The notes beneath the pieces are model-generated. The model was given only the letters and a program-made list of their open reading frames with translations. It was not told the DNA's origin and did no database searches. Positions 10,853 through 22,694 of a stretch of DNA of 64,000 bases are shown piece by piece; the stretch's first letter is position 1, and each line of letters opens with the position of its first letter. A program made the translations under genes and the position numbers. Source of the DNA: Chamaecyparis obtusa (lineage: Eukaryota > Streptophyta > Pinopsida > Cupressales > Cupressaceae); assembly GCA_027943335.1 (NCBI GenBank), contig BSBK01002161.1, positions 813,001 through 877,000 of the forward strand, in the 5' to 3' direction.

Positions 10853-13789
10853 CTTACCACTTCCTTGAAAATTAATTCAGCTACATGCAATGCATCATAT
10901 GTCTTCTTATAAGGTATGAAATGTGCCATTTTAGAAAATCTATTAACCACTACCAAAATAGAATCATTACCTCTCTGAGTTCTAGGCAATCCAAGAACAA
11001 AGTCCATACTCACATCTTCCCAAGGTCTATCAGGTACAGGCAAAGGTGTATACAATCCCACATTTTGACTAGTTCCTTTTGCCACTTGACAAACTTTGTA
11101 ACCTCTAACCATTCTCTGTACATCCCTATAAATCTGCAGCCAAAAGTATCTCTCTAAAATCAATTTCACAGTCTTGTCAATCCCAAAACGTCCAGCAAGT
11201 CCACCACTATGTTTCTCTTTTATTATGTTCTCTCTCATAGATCCTCTAAGTATGCACAACTGAACTCCTTTAAACAACATGTCTTCTTGAATGAAATAAT
11301 CAGTCCACTTATCACTTACTATTTGTTCCTTACATGCTTTCCAAGGCTCTACAAAATCAATGTCAGTTCCGTACAAACACTTCAAATCATCAAAACCAAG
11401 TACCTCAACTCTTACTTATGTCAACAAACTTCTTCTTCTGCTCAAGGCATCAGCAACCTTATTCAACTATCCACTCTTATGTTTCAATGAAAAGGAAAAA
11501 CTTTGCAAAAACTCAACCCACTTCATATGTCTCTGATTCAATTTATTATGACTTCCCAAATACTGCAAAGCTTTATGGTTAGTATATAAAACAAAATCTT
11601 TAGGCATAAAATAATGTCTCTATTTCTTCAAAGCTTGAACAATAGCATAGAATTCTTGATCATAAACTAAATATTTTCTCTTAGCATCATTCAACTTCTC
11701 ACTAAAGAAAGCTACCGATCTTCCATCTTGACTCAAAATAGATCCAATTGTAATACCACTAGCATCACATTCAATGTGAAAAACTTTACTGAAATCAAGC
11801 AAAGCAAGAGTAGGCAATTCTGTAATTCTTTGTTTCAATGTTTCAAAACTATTTTTTTCTCCTTGTGTCCATTTGAAATCACTTTTATCTCCTCTCATGG
11901 TTTCAGTCATAGCATTACAAATAGAACTAAAATTTCTGATGAACTTCCTATAAAAATGTTCCAATCCATGAAATGATCTTACCTCTCCAACATTCTCTGG
12001 TGTAGGCCAATCAAGTATAACTCTCACTTTCTTAGGATCCATCTTCAATCCATCTGCTAAAATTACAAAACCAAGGTACACAATCTCCTCTTTCATAAAT
12101 GAACATTTCTTCAAGTTAATCAACAACTTTTCTTCTTTTAATCTTTGCAATACTTGTTTTATATGATCAAGATGTTCTTCCTTAGTCTTACTGAATATCA
12201 ATATGTCATCAAGATATACAATCACAAACTTACCCAAGAATCTTTTCAAAACTTCATTCATCAGCCTCATTAAAGTACTAGGTGCATTAGTCAAACCAAA
12301 AGGCATAGCCAACCATTCATACAAACCTTCATTAGTCTTAAAAGTAGTTTTCCATTCATCCCCTTCTCTAATCCTAATCTGATGATATCCACTTTTCAAA
12401 TCAATCTTTGTGAAATACTTTGCTCCACTCAAACTATCCATTATGTCATCCATCTTAGGCAAAGGAAATATGTATTTTACTATTATCTTGTTTATAGCTC
12501 TAGAATCGGTGCACATTCTCCATTCTCCATTCTTTTTAGGTGCTAACACAGTAGGTACTATAGAAGGACTCAAACTTTCCCTAATCAAACCTCTCTCAAG
12601 CAATTCTTGCACTTTCCTATTCAACTCAGTCTTTTCATCTGGTGTCAACCTATGTGTTGCTTTATTAGGCAAACTAGCTTTAGGTATGAAATCCATACAA
12701 TGAATGATACTTCTCATAGGTGGTAAACCATCAAGTACATTATCATAAATGATGTCATGAAATTAAGTCAACAAAGATTTAATCTTAGGTGCATGTTCCA
12801 ACTCATCTTGTTTCTCAGTTTTCCTTGGAATCTAAGCAAAGAAAATATTACGTTCTTTCATTTCTCTTGCAAATGTTTTACCATCAACCAAGCATACTCT
12901 GACTGTAGAATAGTGACCTTCATCAAACTTATCTATCAAAGGCAATAATACTTGTTTCTTCCCATCCATCCAAATAGTATATTGATTCAATCTACCATCA
13001 TGCAAAGCTTTCCTATCATACTGCCAAGGTCTACCCAAAATAATATGACAAAAATCCATAGGCATAATATCACACAAGACTTCATCATGATAATTCCCAA
13101 TTTTGAATTTTACAAGGCATTGTTCACTTAAAATTATTTTATGCTCCTTCTGGATCCAAGCAATATGGTATGGCTTAGGATGTTTCAATTTCTGCAACTG
13201 CAATTTACTAACTAGCTCTTCGAATGCCAAATTATCAGAACTTCCACTATCAATGATTACCTTGCACCATTTGTCATCGATCTTACATCTAGTTCTAACC
13301 AAACTTTTCCTCAGAATAGGTTCCTCATCAGCTTCTTTATCACACAATATCCTTCTTAGCATCAAGTTCTCACCATGTTTAGGTTCATTAGACAATTCCT
13401 CAACTTCTTCACAAGCCAAATTGTTTCTACTATTACCTATAGTCTTCTTTCCAGAGTTAGTACATTCAAAATCTCTATGTCTGTCTTCACTACATTTGTA
13501 AAAAGTACCTTTAAACCAAGATTTCTCATCTCTTTTCCCATTATTATTATTCCTAGATTAACTAGTATAGCTACCTCTAGAGTAATTACCTCTTCTACCA
13601 ACAGGGTCACCCTTCCATCCTTTATCTTGTACTGCATTGTCAGATCTGCTACTTTCTCCATAAGATCTACCTCTACTTCTCTAAAATCTGCCACCTCTTC
13701 CTCTCTATCTTTGATCATGTCTTTTTGTCAACCTTTCTTCTGCCTTCAAAGTTAATTGGTATGGTTCTTCCACACTTTTCGGGTGACTC
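10853..13789 (-). pseudogene. Element D gag C-terminus, protease, reverse transcriptase, RNase H, integrase N-terminal half
   Basis: Read on the minus strand: a basic gag tail with a worn zinc knuckle (YKCSEDRHRDFEC); protease DSGSSDN near 13245; reverse transcriptase (KKNGEWRMCTDSRAINK, GYHQIRIREGDEWKTTF, YLDDILIFSKTKEEHL near 12210); RNase H (HIECDASGITIGSILSQDG at about 11770, then LSRR near 11430); integrase zinc site (HSGGLAGRFG, CQVAKG) and core start MDFVLGLPRTQRGNDSILVVV. It ends at EVV, where element A is inserted. The main open stretches at 12832-13419, 11620-12717 and 10777-11385 share a frame and are separated by stop codons; the last enters element A. Reverse transcriptase before integrase marks Ty3/gypsy. 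The YLDD motif is intact, but the stops rule out a working protein. Confidence 0.92.
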
Positions 13790-14752
13790 CACAATAGTGG
13801 GTTACATTTTTTAGACATGCTGATTTTTGCTGAAATAACACATTTTTAATAAAATATGATTATTTAAGCCTTGAGAGGTTCCATTTGAAGGAATTAATTA
13901 CAATTGGTTAGCTCAAAGCCTCTTAGATAAAAAAAACATTGATATAAAATCTATACTCCTCATTCATACCTACAATGGAGTCTCCATCACACCTATTAAA
14001 ATGCTGACAAAAAATCACTTTGACTTTATCTTTTGGCATATCAAATGAATCCATTTGAAAAACCTATCTATGTTGTAAGGTACTATTGATAAAAATCTTT
14101 CCAATGATTATACTGTTAATATATATTAAGTTTATTATGACTTGGAATTTTTTCATTTTACTAAACATAGATATTTCACCGTATGTCTACCTCTATGTTT
14201 GATGCTTATGGAAAAATAGTAAATGAGAGAAAAAAAATTTTAAAAATATCTATGCCCTAGGTATTAAAGTTCTCTTTCTATAAAAAAAAATAAAAATGAA
14301 ATTTGACAAATACGCAACAAGTTATAAGCTATGTAGTCAAGGTATGTCAAAATCACAGTTTAGTAAACTTAAAATGTTAATAAAATATGAAATAATCATG
14401 ATAATTTCATGAAACCAACTACATACCCTACATATGGATGTTAAAAAACTAAATTTGAAAGAATCACATTGATATCTATTTTAGAAAAAATGTTATGCTC
14501 TATGAAAATAATGTAACTCTTTGAAAATGATATTTTCATAAACATACCAATTTTCGTGGGAGAAAGAAATAAATTAAAAAATAAAAATAAAAACTATATT
14601 TAGAATCTAGACAAAAAATCCTAAAACACTCTAATTTACTTCATCTTTTGATTCCAAATGGTTTAACAAGAATATGCATTTGAATCTGAATTTTTTCCCA
14701 AAATGTAGAGTTCAGTGTGCATTCAGGCCAAAAAGTGTAACCCACTATTGTG
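13790..14752. mobile_element. Non-autonomous DNA transposon inside element D gag
   Basis: The ends are inverted repeats of about 24 bp, CACAATAGTGGGTTACA followed by a T-rich run. The 9-bp flanks GGGTGACTC and GGTTGACCC agree at 7 of 9 positions. That fits a 9-bp target duplication of Mutator type, although a hAT-like 8-bp reading cannot be excluded. The 963-bp body is AT-rich, with no transposase frame. Gag coding sequence of element D lies directly on both sides. Confidence 0.75.
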
Positions 14753-15421
14753 GGTTGACCCTTCCATATTAACATAACTAATCTCATCTTGAATAGATGT
14801 CCTTAGGCCATTAAAATATCTAACCACCTTCTCAACTTCATCATCCACATGTCCAGATCTGATATCCAATTTGTAAAATTCCTCAGTATATTCTTTCACA
14901 CTCATGTCCCTTTATCTCAAATTCTGCATGTTCCTCATCAAACTAACTTGGTAGTCAGCTAGAAGAAACTTCCTCTTCATCTTTCCAAGCATTTTCATCC
15001 ATGTCTTGATCTTTTCTTTCCCTCTCTTCTGTCTCTTAGTTTGAAAATGATCCCACCACAGAGATGCATGACCTTTCAACTTTGTGACTGCAATTTTAAC
15101 CTTCTTATTATTAGGAGTACCTTCATACTCAAAGTACTTATCCATCTCAGAGATCCAATCCAAAAGTGCATTAGTATCAAGTCTTCCATCATAGCAAGAA
15201 ACCTCAACTGTAGGTCTAGAGTTAACCTTAGACAAAACTCTCAAGATTCTTTCCTCATCCTACACAACTTTAGGTTCAGGATTAGGTGCTGCTTCTTCTT
15301 CATCACTAACATCTTCAAGATGTGTGCCTCTTCTCTAGGCTATTTCTATAGCTTCAAGCCTAGTTTCAATATACCTCAACATATCCATGATAGCATTATC
15401 ATTTCCTCTACCACAAACCAT
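14753..15421 (-). pseudogene. Element D gag, N-terminal part
   Basis: It starts at ATG 15421 on the minus strand (MVCGRGNDNAIMDMLRYIE). The Retrotrans_gag-like core follows: CYDGRLDTNALLDWISEMDKYFEYEG, VKIAVTKLKGHASLWWDHFQ, then the SVKEYTEEFYKLDIR segment. The frame is constant, with three stop codons. The capsid-like region ends at the DNA transposon, and the nucleocapsid-like part continues beyond it below 13790. Gag would form the virus-like particle. The YFEYE and WWDHFQ motifs make the family assignment firm, but the copy is dead. Confidence 0.88.
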
Positions 15422-15543
15422 CTTGACAATCAGGTTCTAGCAAGATCGTAACCTTCTACAAGTTATAGGTCAGATCTCAGATCTGCCACCCTACAACCAA
15501 TCCAACAAGGTTCTCCATGATCCAATCCACAAGAAAGAACTTT

Positions 15544-15554
15544 CTCTGATACCA
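15544..15554 (-). promoter_or_regulatory. Element D primer-binding site
   Basis: The minus strand reads TGGTATCAGAG, an initiator Met-tRNA complement, placed between gag and the presumed LTR end (TGACAC on the plus strand from 15557). Confidence 0.8.
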
Positions 15555-15556
15555 CC

Positions 15557-16350
15557 TGACACAAGGGTAGGAAAGGTAAAGGTAGAATTGGGGTTAATTT
15601 ACTCTACTTAAACCCACAAACAAGCCCTGCTCAAATTTACACATGGAAGAAATATGAAAACCACATGAAAGTAGTGAAAACACAATGGATATGAGACAAG
15701 CGACTGGCAACAACACTGGTGCAATTATTATAAAATTAGCAACATGCCCGACTGTGAGGAATTCTAGGTTTTGGCCTTATACAATGAAATTATGCAATTA
15801 GAATCATAGCTCACATATTGTAGTTGTCTATCCTTCTAGATACTCTCATGCTACTAACACTTCTACTCTACATCGACCCAAGCTCCAAATATATAGCCGC
15901 AAAGTCACAAGTTGGCCAGTCAGGCACTTAATTACAATATAGGTCCACTTAGGAGGAGAAACCAAAACTAAAGCAAGAAACAACAAAACATGATGTGATG
16001 TTACAGTTAGGTCTACATGATCCAAGAACATGTCCCAAACTTTGCAAGATCCAATTCCCCCACATGGAACCGCACAAGGTGAAATACCACACATTTCCTA
16101 TGAAACTGGTGGAGAATCGATACCCGAGGGAAATGGCGATAACTTCCAAGTCCAAATGAATTAGGATGTGCACCCTTAGGAGAAGGTCCCAAAATAGGTC
16201 TATGGAAAATCATTAACTACACAAGGCAAGAAACCAGCAACAACAATGGCTACACAAACAAACATCAGACAGTTACAAGAAATAGAAATGTTTTTGGTGA
16301 TGCAAGATTGCTCAAGACCCAAGATACTCAATGAGTGGTAGAAGCTCGGT
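15557..16350 (-). repeat. Probable element D 5' LTR remnant
   Basis: Position next to the primer-binding site makes this the expected LTR; the minus-strand LTR would end CCTTGTGTCA. No matching copy is present at the other end of element D, so its outer boundary cannot be set. It has no coding potential that I recognise. Confidence 0.5.
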
Positions 16351-17000
16351 AAAAAAAACTTCACTGTTTGTCGACATCAGTAAATAAACTATAACAATCG
16401 ATAAATCATTCACACAACTCATGCATCACATGTAACACCAGTGTTTAATGTGGAATCCCATCTTTGGTAAAACCCACTATGGGACTTGTCACCCACTAAG
16501 AAAATACTCTTTTGAAGTATGCTTGGTTAAGATCCAATTTGGTTAAAGATTACAATGCACACTATTAGGTGTGACCTAGTTAAGGGATTTGCCTTAGATC
16601 TGTTAGGATCTTCAAGATTGGCCTTGTTAGAGGGCTTCAAACACTCTTTAGAATGTTACATTTTTTAAGGATTTTACAATAAGACTGTTAAGTCCACTCC
16701 ATTAAGAGATTTCTCTGTTATAATTTCTAGTAAGAAAGAGTAAATAAATTGACATGTATATTTGCAACCATCTTTTCTCAATCAAATCTTTTGTGTGCTC
16801 TTATTTCTTCACTTCAATTCTTCATTATCCACTAGCTTCAACAATTCATCAAATCTTTCTTTTCCACTTTGAATCTCTTTGTTCCTTCTTCATTGTAACA
16901 GTTGGCGACCCTTCAACTATTCAATTTGCTAGCCATTTTTTCATAAAAATGTATCCTTTGTATAGATAATTTTTACCTCTTAATCTCCTCTATTATGTTT
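16350..17000 (-). repeat. Degraded copia-type LTR-like fragment, minus strand
   Basis: The minus strand has the same kind of motifs seen in the LTRs of elements A, B and E: repeated CTAACAAGG/CCTAACAGATC-type units, a CACACCTAATAGTGTG-like block and a GTGGGTTTTACC stretch. I cannot find its TG/CA ends or a partner. It contains no gene. Confidence 0.5.
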
Positions 17001-17548
17001 TTCTTTGATCAATCTTAACCATCCAATTCATTATGCTTTGAATTTGGATCGCGGTGACACGTTTTCTTTTCACCTAGGAACTTGAACTTTTCTTGAAACT
17101 TGTTCCATCTTTTTTTTTCCATTTAGATCTTTTTGTAGATCTTAACCTTGAATTTTCCTATCTCTAGATCTTGTGTAACTAACTTTATTTGTCATCATGA
17201 TCATCTAGCTCATGATAGATTATCATTAAATGTCAATTCAATTCTTATTTAATATATGTTCCTCTCTCAGTGTCCTCCATTTGAATTTTGGTTAACTTCT
17301 CTCGGTGCCTAAAATTTTCTTTCATTTTCGGTGCCTTCGCCTCCTTTTTATTTATCAAGTTACTTCCTTTTACCTTTTACCTTGACCGAGTGACATATTC
17401 TTCTTAGTAACCAAAACAACTTAACTTGGCGACTTGAAAAAAATTCATTACCATGTTTTACTGACTTAACATAATCATATGTCAGGTAGAAAAAATTATA
17501 TCAACATAATCTAATCATTGTTCGATTTGTATCAATTGCCCATTTTAA

Positions 17549-17829
17549 GTTCTTCAACTTCCTGACATCTCATTTCTTCTTCTCCTTAACTCATTCAACT
17601 TATATCATTATCGAATGATATAGCAACATAACATAAACCAGAAATCAATTGCTTGACATCAATGACAAGACAATAACTGATCTAACCTAGTTCTTCAACT
17701 TCATGACATCTCATTTCTTCTTCTCCTTAACTCATTCAACTTATCATTATCAAATGATATGGAAACATAACATAAACCATAAATCAAGTGCTTGACATCA
17801 ATGACAAGACAATAATTGATCTAACCTTT
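17549..17829. repeat. 141-bp tandem duplication
   Basis: Two adjacent copies (17549-17689 and 17690-17829) start GTTCTTCAACTTC and end near TGATCTAACCT. They differ by a few substitutions and a short indel. The unit holds a TCATTATCGAATGATA palindrome. The surrounding DNA (17000-18060) has no recognisable gene. Confidence 0.85.
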
Positions 17830-18059
17830 CTACTATCATGTATTACTCTTATCTTGGTTGGTCTTCATCATCATCACCATCAGATAACCAATCTTCAACA
17901 TTACTATCAGTTATGGTAATAATTTATATCATGGAATCAAAGATTCATGTGTGTAGATCATGATTGTGATAGGTGATCAATCCAGGGTATTCCAGATTTG
18001 TCCAATGAAAGATTGAAGGTTTTAGAGAGGATCTGATGAAGCAAAGGAGTTTCTATTTC

Positions 18060-18540
18060 TAGATCACAAAACCCTAACAGGTTTCTTATATGTATATCTT
18101 GTAATTGGGTAGATCCTAATAGATCTTATTTGTAATCCTTTAACGGGGTAGCACTTTAGCTAGTGTCTGAAGTCCTATAACAAGGATACTCCTAATAGGG
18201 TAAAGTTCCTAATAGGGCTAGAGAAAAACCCATAATTGGGTGGCACCTAACAGTGTCTTTGTAAAACTTCAAACAGGGTGAACTTTAGAAGAGTACATAA
18301 TTTGTGAGTTTCATCTCATACGTGGTTTTCACCCATTTGGGTTTCCATAGGTGAAATTTCTATGTTATGTGGTGCATGCATTGTGGTGGTTGTGTTTATT
18401 TGGTTAAGTTTTTGTTGCTTATAAATTAGTAAAATTGTGAATGTTTTATGTGTTAAAAGAAGTAAAAAGTACCAGATATCTTAGATTACCAATTCACCCT
18501 CCCTCTCAATAATCTCTAACCCTTAGGACTAACATCAAAA
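18060..18540 (+). repeat. Degraded LTR-like fragment, plus strand
   Basis: It contains repeated CCTAATAGGGT, TTTAACGGGGTAG and CACCTAACAGTGTC motifs. A GTGGTTTTCACCCATTTGGG block follows, then ATTCACCCTCCCTCTCAATA near the end. This is the same architecture as the 3' halves of the A, B and E LTRs. No partner or internal region is found, and the element is not assigned. Confidence 0.6.
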
Positions 18541-18925
18541 ACTTGATCCTAACACTTTTGACTGAACTCAGTTACAAACTATCTGCGAGGTCCTGGACTT
18601 CCTATATCCAAGACAGTGCAAATGTTACCTTTTACGAGCACATAGAAAAAGAGGAAATTGTTATGTAGAAATGGGTTCACCTCATTCAAACCTCGATTTT
18701 GAATCAACCTTGAAATGGAATGAAATAAATGAAAGTGTGTTGTCATGTATCAGAGGCTAGATCTAAACAATGAAGTGTACTATACCTTGGCAATGCAAAT
18801 AATTCTTTGAATGTGATCAAGTATGTTGATGCAATAACTTTTAATTCACACACAAATCCAAAAGAAAATCATGAAAGATAAAACCTTGTGTAATGGATGT
18901 TGTAGTTTTCCATAATGCTTTATTG

Positions 18926-18947
18926 GAGAGAGAGAGAGAGAGAGAGA
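18926..18947. repeat. GA microsatellite
   Basis: Eleven GA units lie just upstream of the 5' LTR of element F. Confidence 0.95.
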
Positions 18948-18958
18948 ATAATGACTTG

Positions 18959-20212
18959 TGTATTACCCCAAAAATGGGCTTCAGGACCATTGACCTCCTA
19001 CATCGACAAATCGATCGAAATTGACTCTAACGACCTAACCTAAGGCATATTTGTGCATCGAATCATCGAAACCCTAATCGATCCTATCCTAATTCTGCAT
19101 CAGGGAATATTCCTAAATATTCCTAATCTATTCTAATTATCTTTAAATTAAATATTATTTGGTGATAAATGACATTATTTTATTTATCCTAAAGTTAATT
19201 AATTAAGCATGTCAAATATTTGATTAATTGAATCTAATTATGCCACTTAATTATTTAATTAGATTTAATTACATTTATTCCTAATTAATATTATTTTTAT
19301 TTGACAATAAATCAAAGTTTCTAAAAATAATCAATTGAATGTTTATTTAATTGATTAAATTGAATTGTCAAATTTAATGATATAGTTTTGGGATAAAGTT
19401 TGATTAAATAATTGATTAACCCATAAATCAGTTATTTTTATTTAAAAATAGTTAAGTTGAGAAAAAAACACATGGAATATTAAATAAATTCATAATTATT
19501 CATGCACAATCAGAAAAGTAGTTAAACTCTAAATCGACTATTAATTTCAATTTGTTAACTTTTCGAACTCAACATGTGATTCATCTGAACTCCTAATTCA
19601 AGTTAAAAAGCTATTTTTGCATGATTTTGTGAGTTGACTGTTTCTAATTCTTTGATAACTCAAAAATCAATCTGAGTTCATCAAGGAGTGATTTATGGTT
19701 TTACCATGAGTTCTCACAAACCCTAGATTTCTATATAAATGAGGCTCGCTCCTTCACAAATGATCCTCGATCCTCAATCCTCAAACCTACAAATTTGGAG
19801 AATCTTGCTTGTGCAATCTGGTGATTTGTGAGATTGTGCAATTTTGAGATTCTTGTTATCATTGCTTCATTTATTTCATAGCATTCATATCATTGCTAGA
19901 TTAGATTTCATTCTATTTTCATCTAGTTTTAAATCCTTCCATACAATTTTTCATCCATATTGCATAGAATATTTAAAAAATAGCTTAATTTGTATTCAAT
20001 TTTCATTAGAGTCATTATCAAATCCTTCATTTAGGTGTTGCATTGTCACTGATCTTGATTATTTTTGAGAATATCATACTTGCATCTACTAGAAATCAGT
20101 AAATTGCCTGGTTAATGATATTTATCTTATTTGCATATTTTTCTGATTTGTTAACCTAAAATGTTTTACTGAAGTGTTGTGTTCTATAAATAGGTACAAT
20201 TTCACATGCACA
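18959..20212 (+). repeat. Element F 5' LTR
   Basis: It begins TGTATTACCCCAAAAATGGG and ends ACATGCACA, followed by CTAGCACCCACCATGGGGC. Over its length it is similar to both LTRs of element C, including the AT-rich middle and the ATGTTTTACTGAAGTGTTGTG block near the end. Confidence 0.8.
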
Positions 20213-22694
20213 TCTCTAGCACCCACCATGGGGCCCGACAATGGGTTTCCATCATTCTTTTCATCATTTTCTAACAATTTCAATTCAAGCTTAGATTTTT
20301 AATTTTTCTTCTGTACAATTTTCTACGACATTTGTAGAAAGTCGTATCAGAACATTTTGTCTGTCGTATGATAGATGACATTTTGCATTATCATGTGTGT
20401 TGATACATATTGTCATATGAGATCTCAATTATTGTGTGTCCAGGAACCCATTGTTGTATCGCATCCAAATTGTCATAGGAGAACTATTATATTATCGTAC
20501 GAGTTTTGACTCTAGTTTTCAATAGTCGTATCATATTTTTGGGTAATTTTTGAGATTTGGATTTCATATTTTGACTTTTAGCTAACCCAGATAGTTGGTA
20601 CTTGCTGGTGTTTGATCATTTTCGCAACCTAATGCATTTTTGCAGGATGATAGATGAAGATTTGAGCATAAAAACTTGATTTCTAGCCTCTTCTTGTCTT
20701 GACTTCCAAACCCTTATTTACAGGAAACCCTTATAGGAAACACTTGTCAAAGAAGCTCATTCAACACAATTTCTGACAAGTGGTTTTGCAAGTTGCCTAA
20801 TCTTCTACAAGTGAATATTATGTTTGCATAGGTCTTATTTTCATAGGCATCTAGCTAATTAGGTACGTTCACTTATTTCCATCAAGGAAGATATTGAAGG
20901 GATTATGCTCTTCTCCTTCTTAGGAGAATCAAAAACCCAGAAGGTATCTTCCCTAGTGCCAGTTTGTGTATTGTCTTTGGATTAACTCTTCTTGACATGT
21001 TTTGGATAGGGAAAAGGACAAGGTTAGGGGATTATGCTCTTCTCTTTCAGAGAATTAGAAACCCAAATCTTGTGCTCCCCAACCTCACTTTTCAATTAAT
21101 CTTTTAGAGGGCTTGTCGAAGAGGTAAAAAGCTCCCGGGAACGACCTAAGTGGGGACAAATCTTAAGTTGAATTCCACCCCACTATAAAAATTGATGCTT
21201 CCTTGAGGTTAAAACCTTAGAAGACATAGTTGCGCTTGTTCCTTGGATTCATTCCATGAACACACTTTGATTTTGTGTAGAGCAGAGCCACTTAAATCTT
21301 GCTTGTGAGACTACACTAATCAGAGTGCTCATAGGGTTAACAGCCTAAATCCTACTTGTGAGACTATGGGAGATAGTTGTGAACAGATGCCTTGTTTAAA
21401 ATCCTAAGCTATTTTTCCACTAATCCACCCCCAAAGGATTTGTAGTGCTTGTGCGAGGTGAATAGTAATCACCCCAAGAAACTCATCATATCGAGCCCTC
21501 TTTGATGCTTGAACTCGGCTAATATGGGCTTCAACATCCATTGCATGTTGTTGGACCTGCATATTCTGAGGAGTCCATGAGTGTGTTCCTAAGTCAACAA
21601 GCAAGTAATACATCTCTTCTACAAGCTAGGGTAAGATAGGTGTGATTGATTCATTAATTCAGTTCCCTATGTTTTCTATGATTGTGAGCCTATTGGTATG
21701 TTAAACCACCTTAGACAAATCCAAAAGAAAGATTTTCAAAACCTGGATAGATAAATTTTCAAACAATCTAATATCGAAAACACCAAACAGTTGAAAAACT
21801 TGCAAAATCTTAAAGAAAATCCTTTTCTAGTGTAAACTATTGTCCTGAGTTTTCAGTTGTCATATGAGAATTGCATCGATTTTAAACTGTCATATCAGGA
21901 ACACCATATTGTCATACGGGAACTCCTACTATGTCATACAAGTCTTTTCATAAATCCTTAGTAGAAAAGAAATATTGGAGTCATTTGTCATATGAGCTTT
22001 TTTAATTGTTGTGTTAGACCCCATTCTAAGTTGTACAAGCCTGGATACTGTCATACAAGAGTTTACCAAAAAAATTCTAGAGAGTCAAAATTTGTCAGAA
22101 ATTTAGTCAACCTGCAATTATTACCTACATTCTATCAAAATCATCATTGTGTCAAGAACAAAGCAAAGCCAATAGAAAATTCATCTTATTTTCCTAAAGT
22201 GACCAACTGAACTTGATTTTCCATCTGATTGATCAATCTAAATCCTATCTCATCTTGTGTAAAGATCTTGTCAAAAATGAACCCCGATTCAATATCTTCA
22301 AATGGCTAAGTTTTGTGAATTCATGTCCACCATCTTCTAGGCATCTACCCATACACCTTGGACATAATATCCATCATTACGTCCAATTTATCTTCTTGAA
22401 AACCAATCTTGACAAGATTACGTCACCTAATCTATCCTAAATCAGACTATCTCTTAGTTGTCACATCTAGTTCTAAGTGTTCATCCAAGGTTAATGGTGG
22501 AAACTAGAGCTTCATCACATAGAAAACCCTGAGACAAACCAAAGGTCTCCCCTTCATCATCTTTCATTATTCAAACCTTTCACCAACCCTACAATACCAA
22601 TCTTTATGAAGAAGATGCCCTAGGTAACCTACATCTGAAAGAAGGTTACTCTAATCCTCCTCAATCAATCCCAGGAGATAATCTAAAGTCCACC
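20213..22694 (+). promoter_or_regulatory. Element F leader (5' UTR) with repeated GTCRTAYGAG motif
   Basis: No recognisable gene lies here. The first bases (TCTCTAGCACCCACCATGGG) parallel the region after the C LTR and are probably the primer-binding zone, although I cannot name the tRNA. Two clusters, 20340-20540 and 21850-22070, carry many near-copies of a 10-mer like GTCATATGAG or GTCGTACGAG. A leader of over 2 kb is typical of Tat/Ogre elements. Confidence 0.6.

Larger units (their letters stand above)
2900..16350 (-). mobile_element. Element D: Ty3/gypsy chromovirus, minus strand, interrupted twice
   Basis: Read on the minus strand, the order is primer-binding site (15544-15554), gag, protease, reverse transcriptase, RNase H, integrase and a chromodomain-like tail. 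That is the order of Ty3/gypsy chromoviruses. Copia element A (3787-10852) interrupts the integrase. A small DNA transposon (13790-14752) interrupts gag. Sequence consistent with a 5' LTR lies beyond 15557, but no matching 3' LTR is visible on the left side, so that end is lost or unrecognisable. Many nonsense codons and several frame changes show that it is dead. Both outer limits are approximate. Confidence 0.85.

Noticed and set aside
13103..13755. Plus-strand frames opposite element D pol
   Set aside because: They are antisense shadows of the gag-protease region on the minus strand.
15557..17000. Attempt to define a full LTR for element D by a matching copy near 2500-2900
   Set aside because: I found no matching sequence on the left side, so the LTR pair cannot be claimed.
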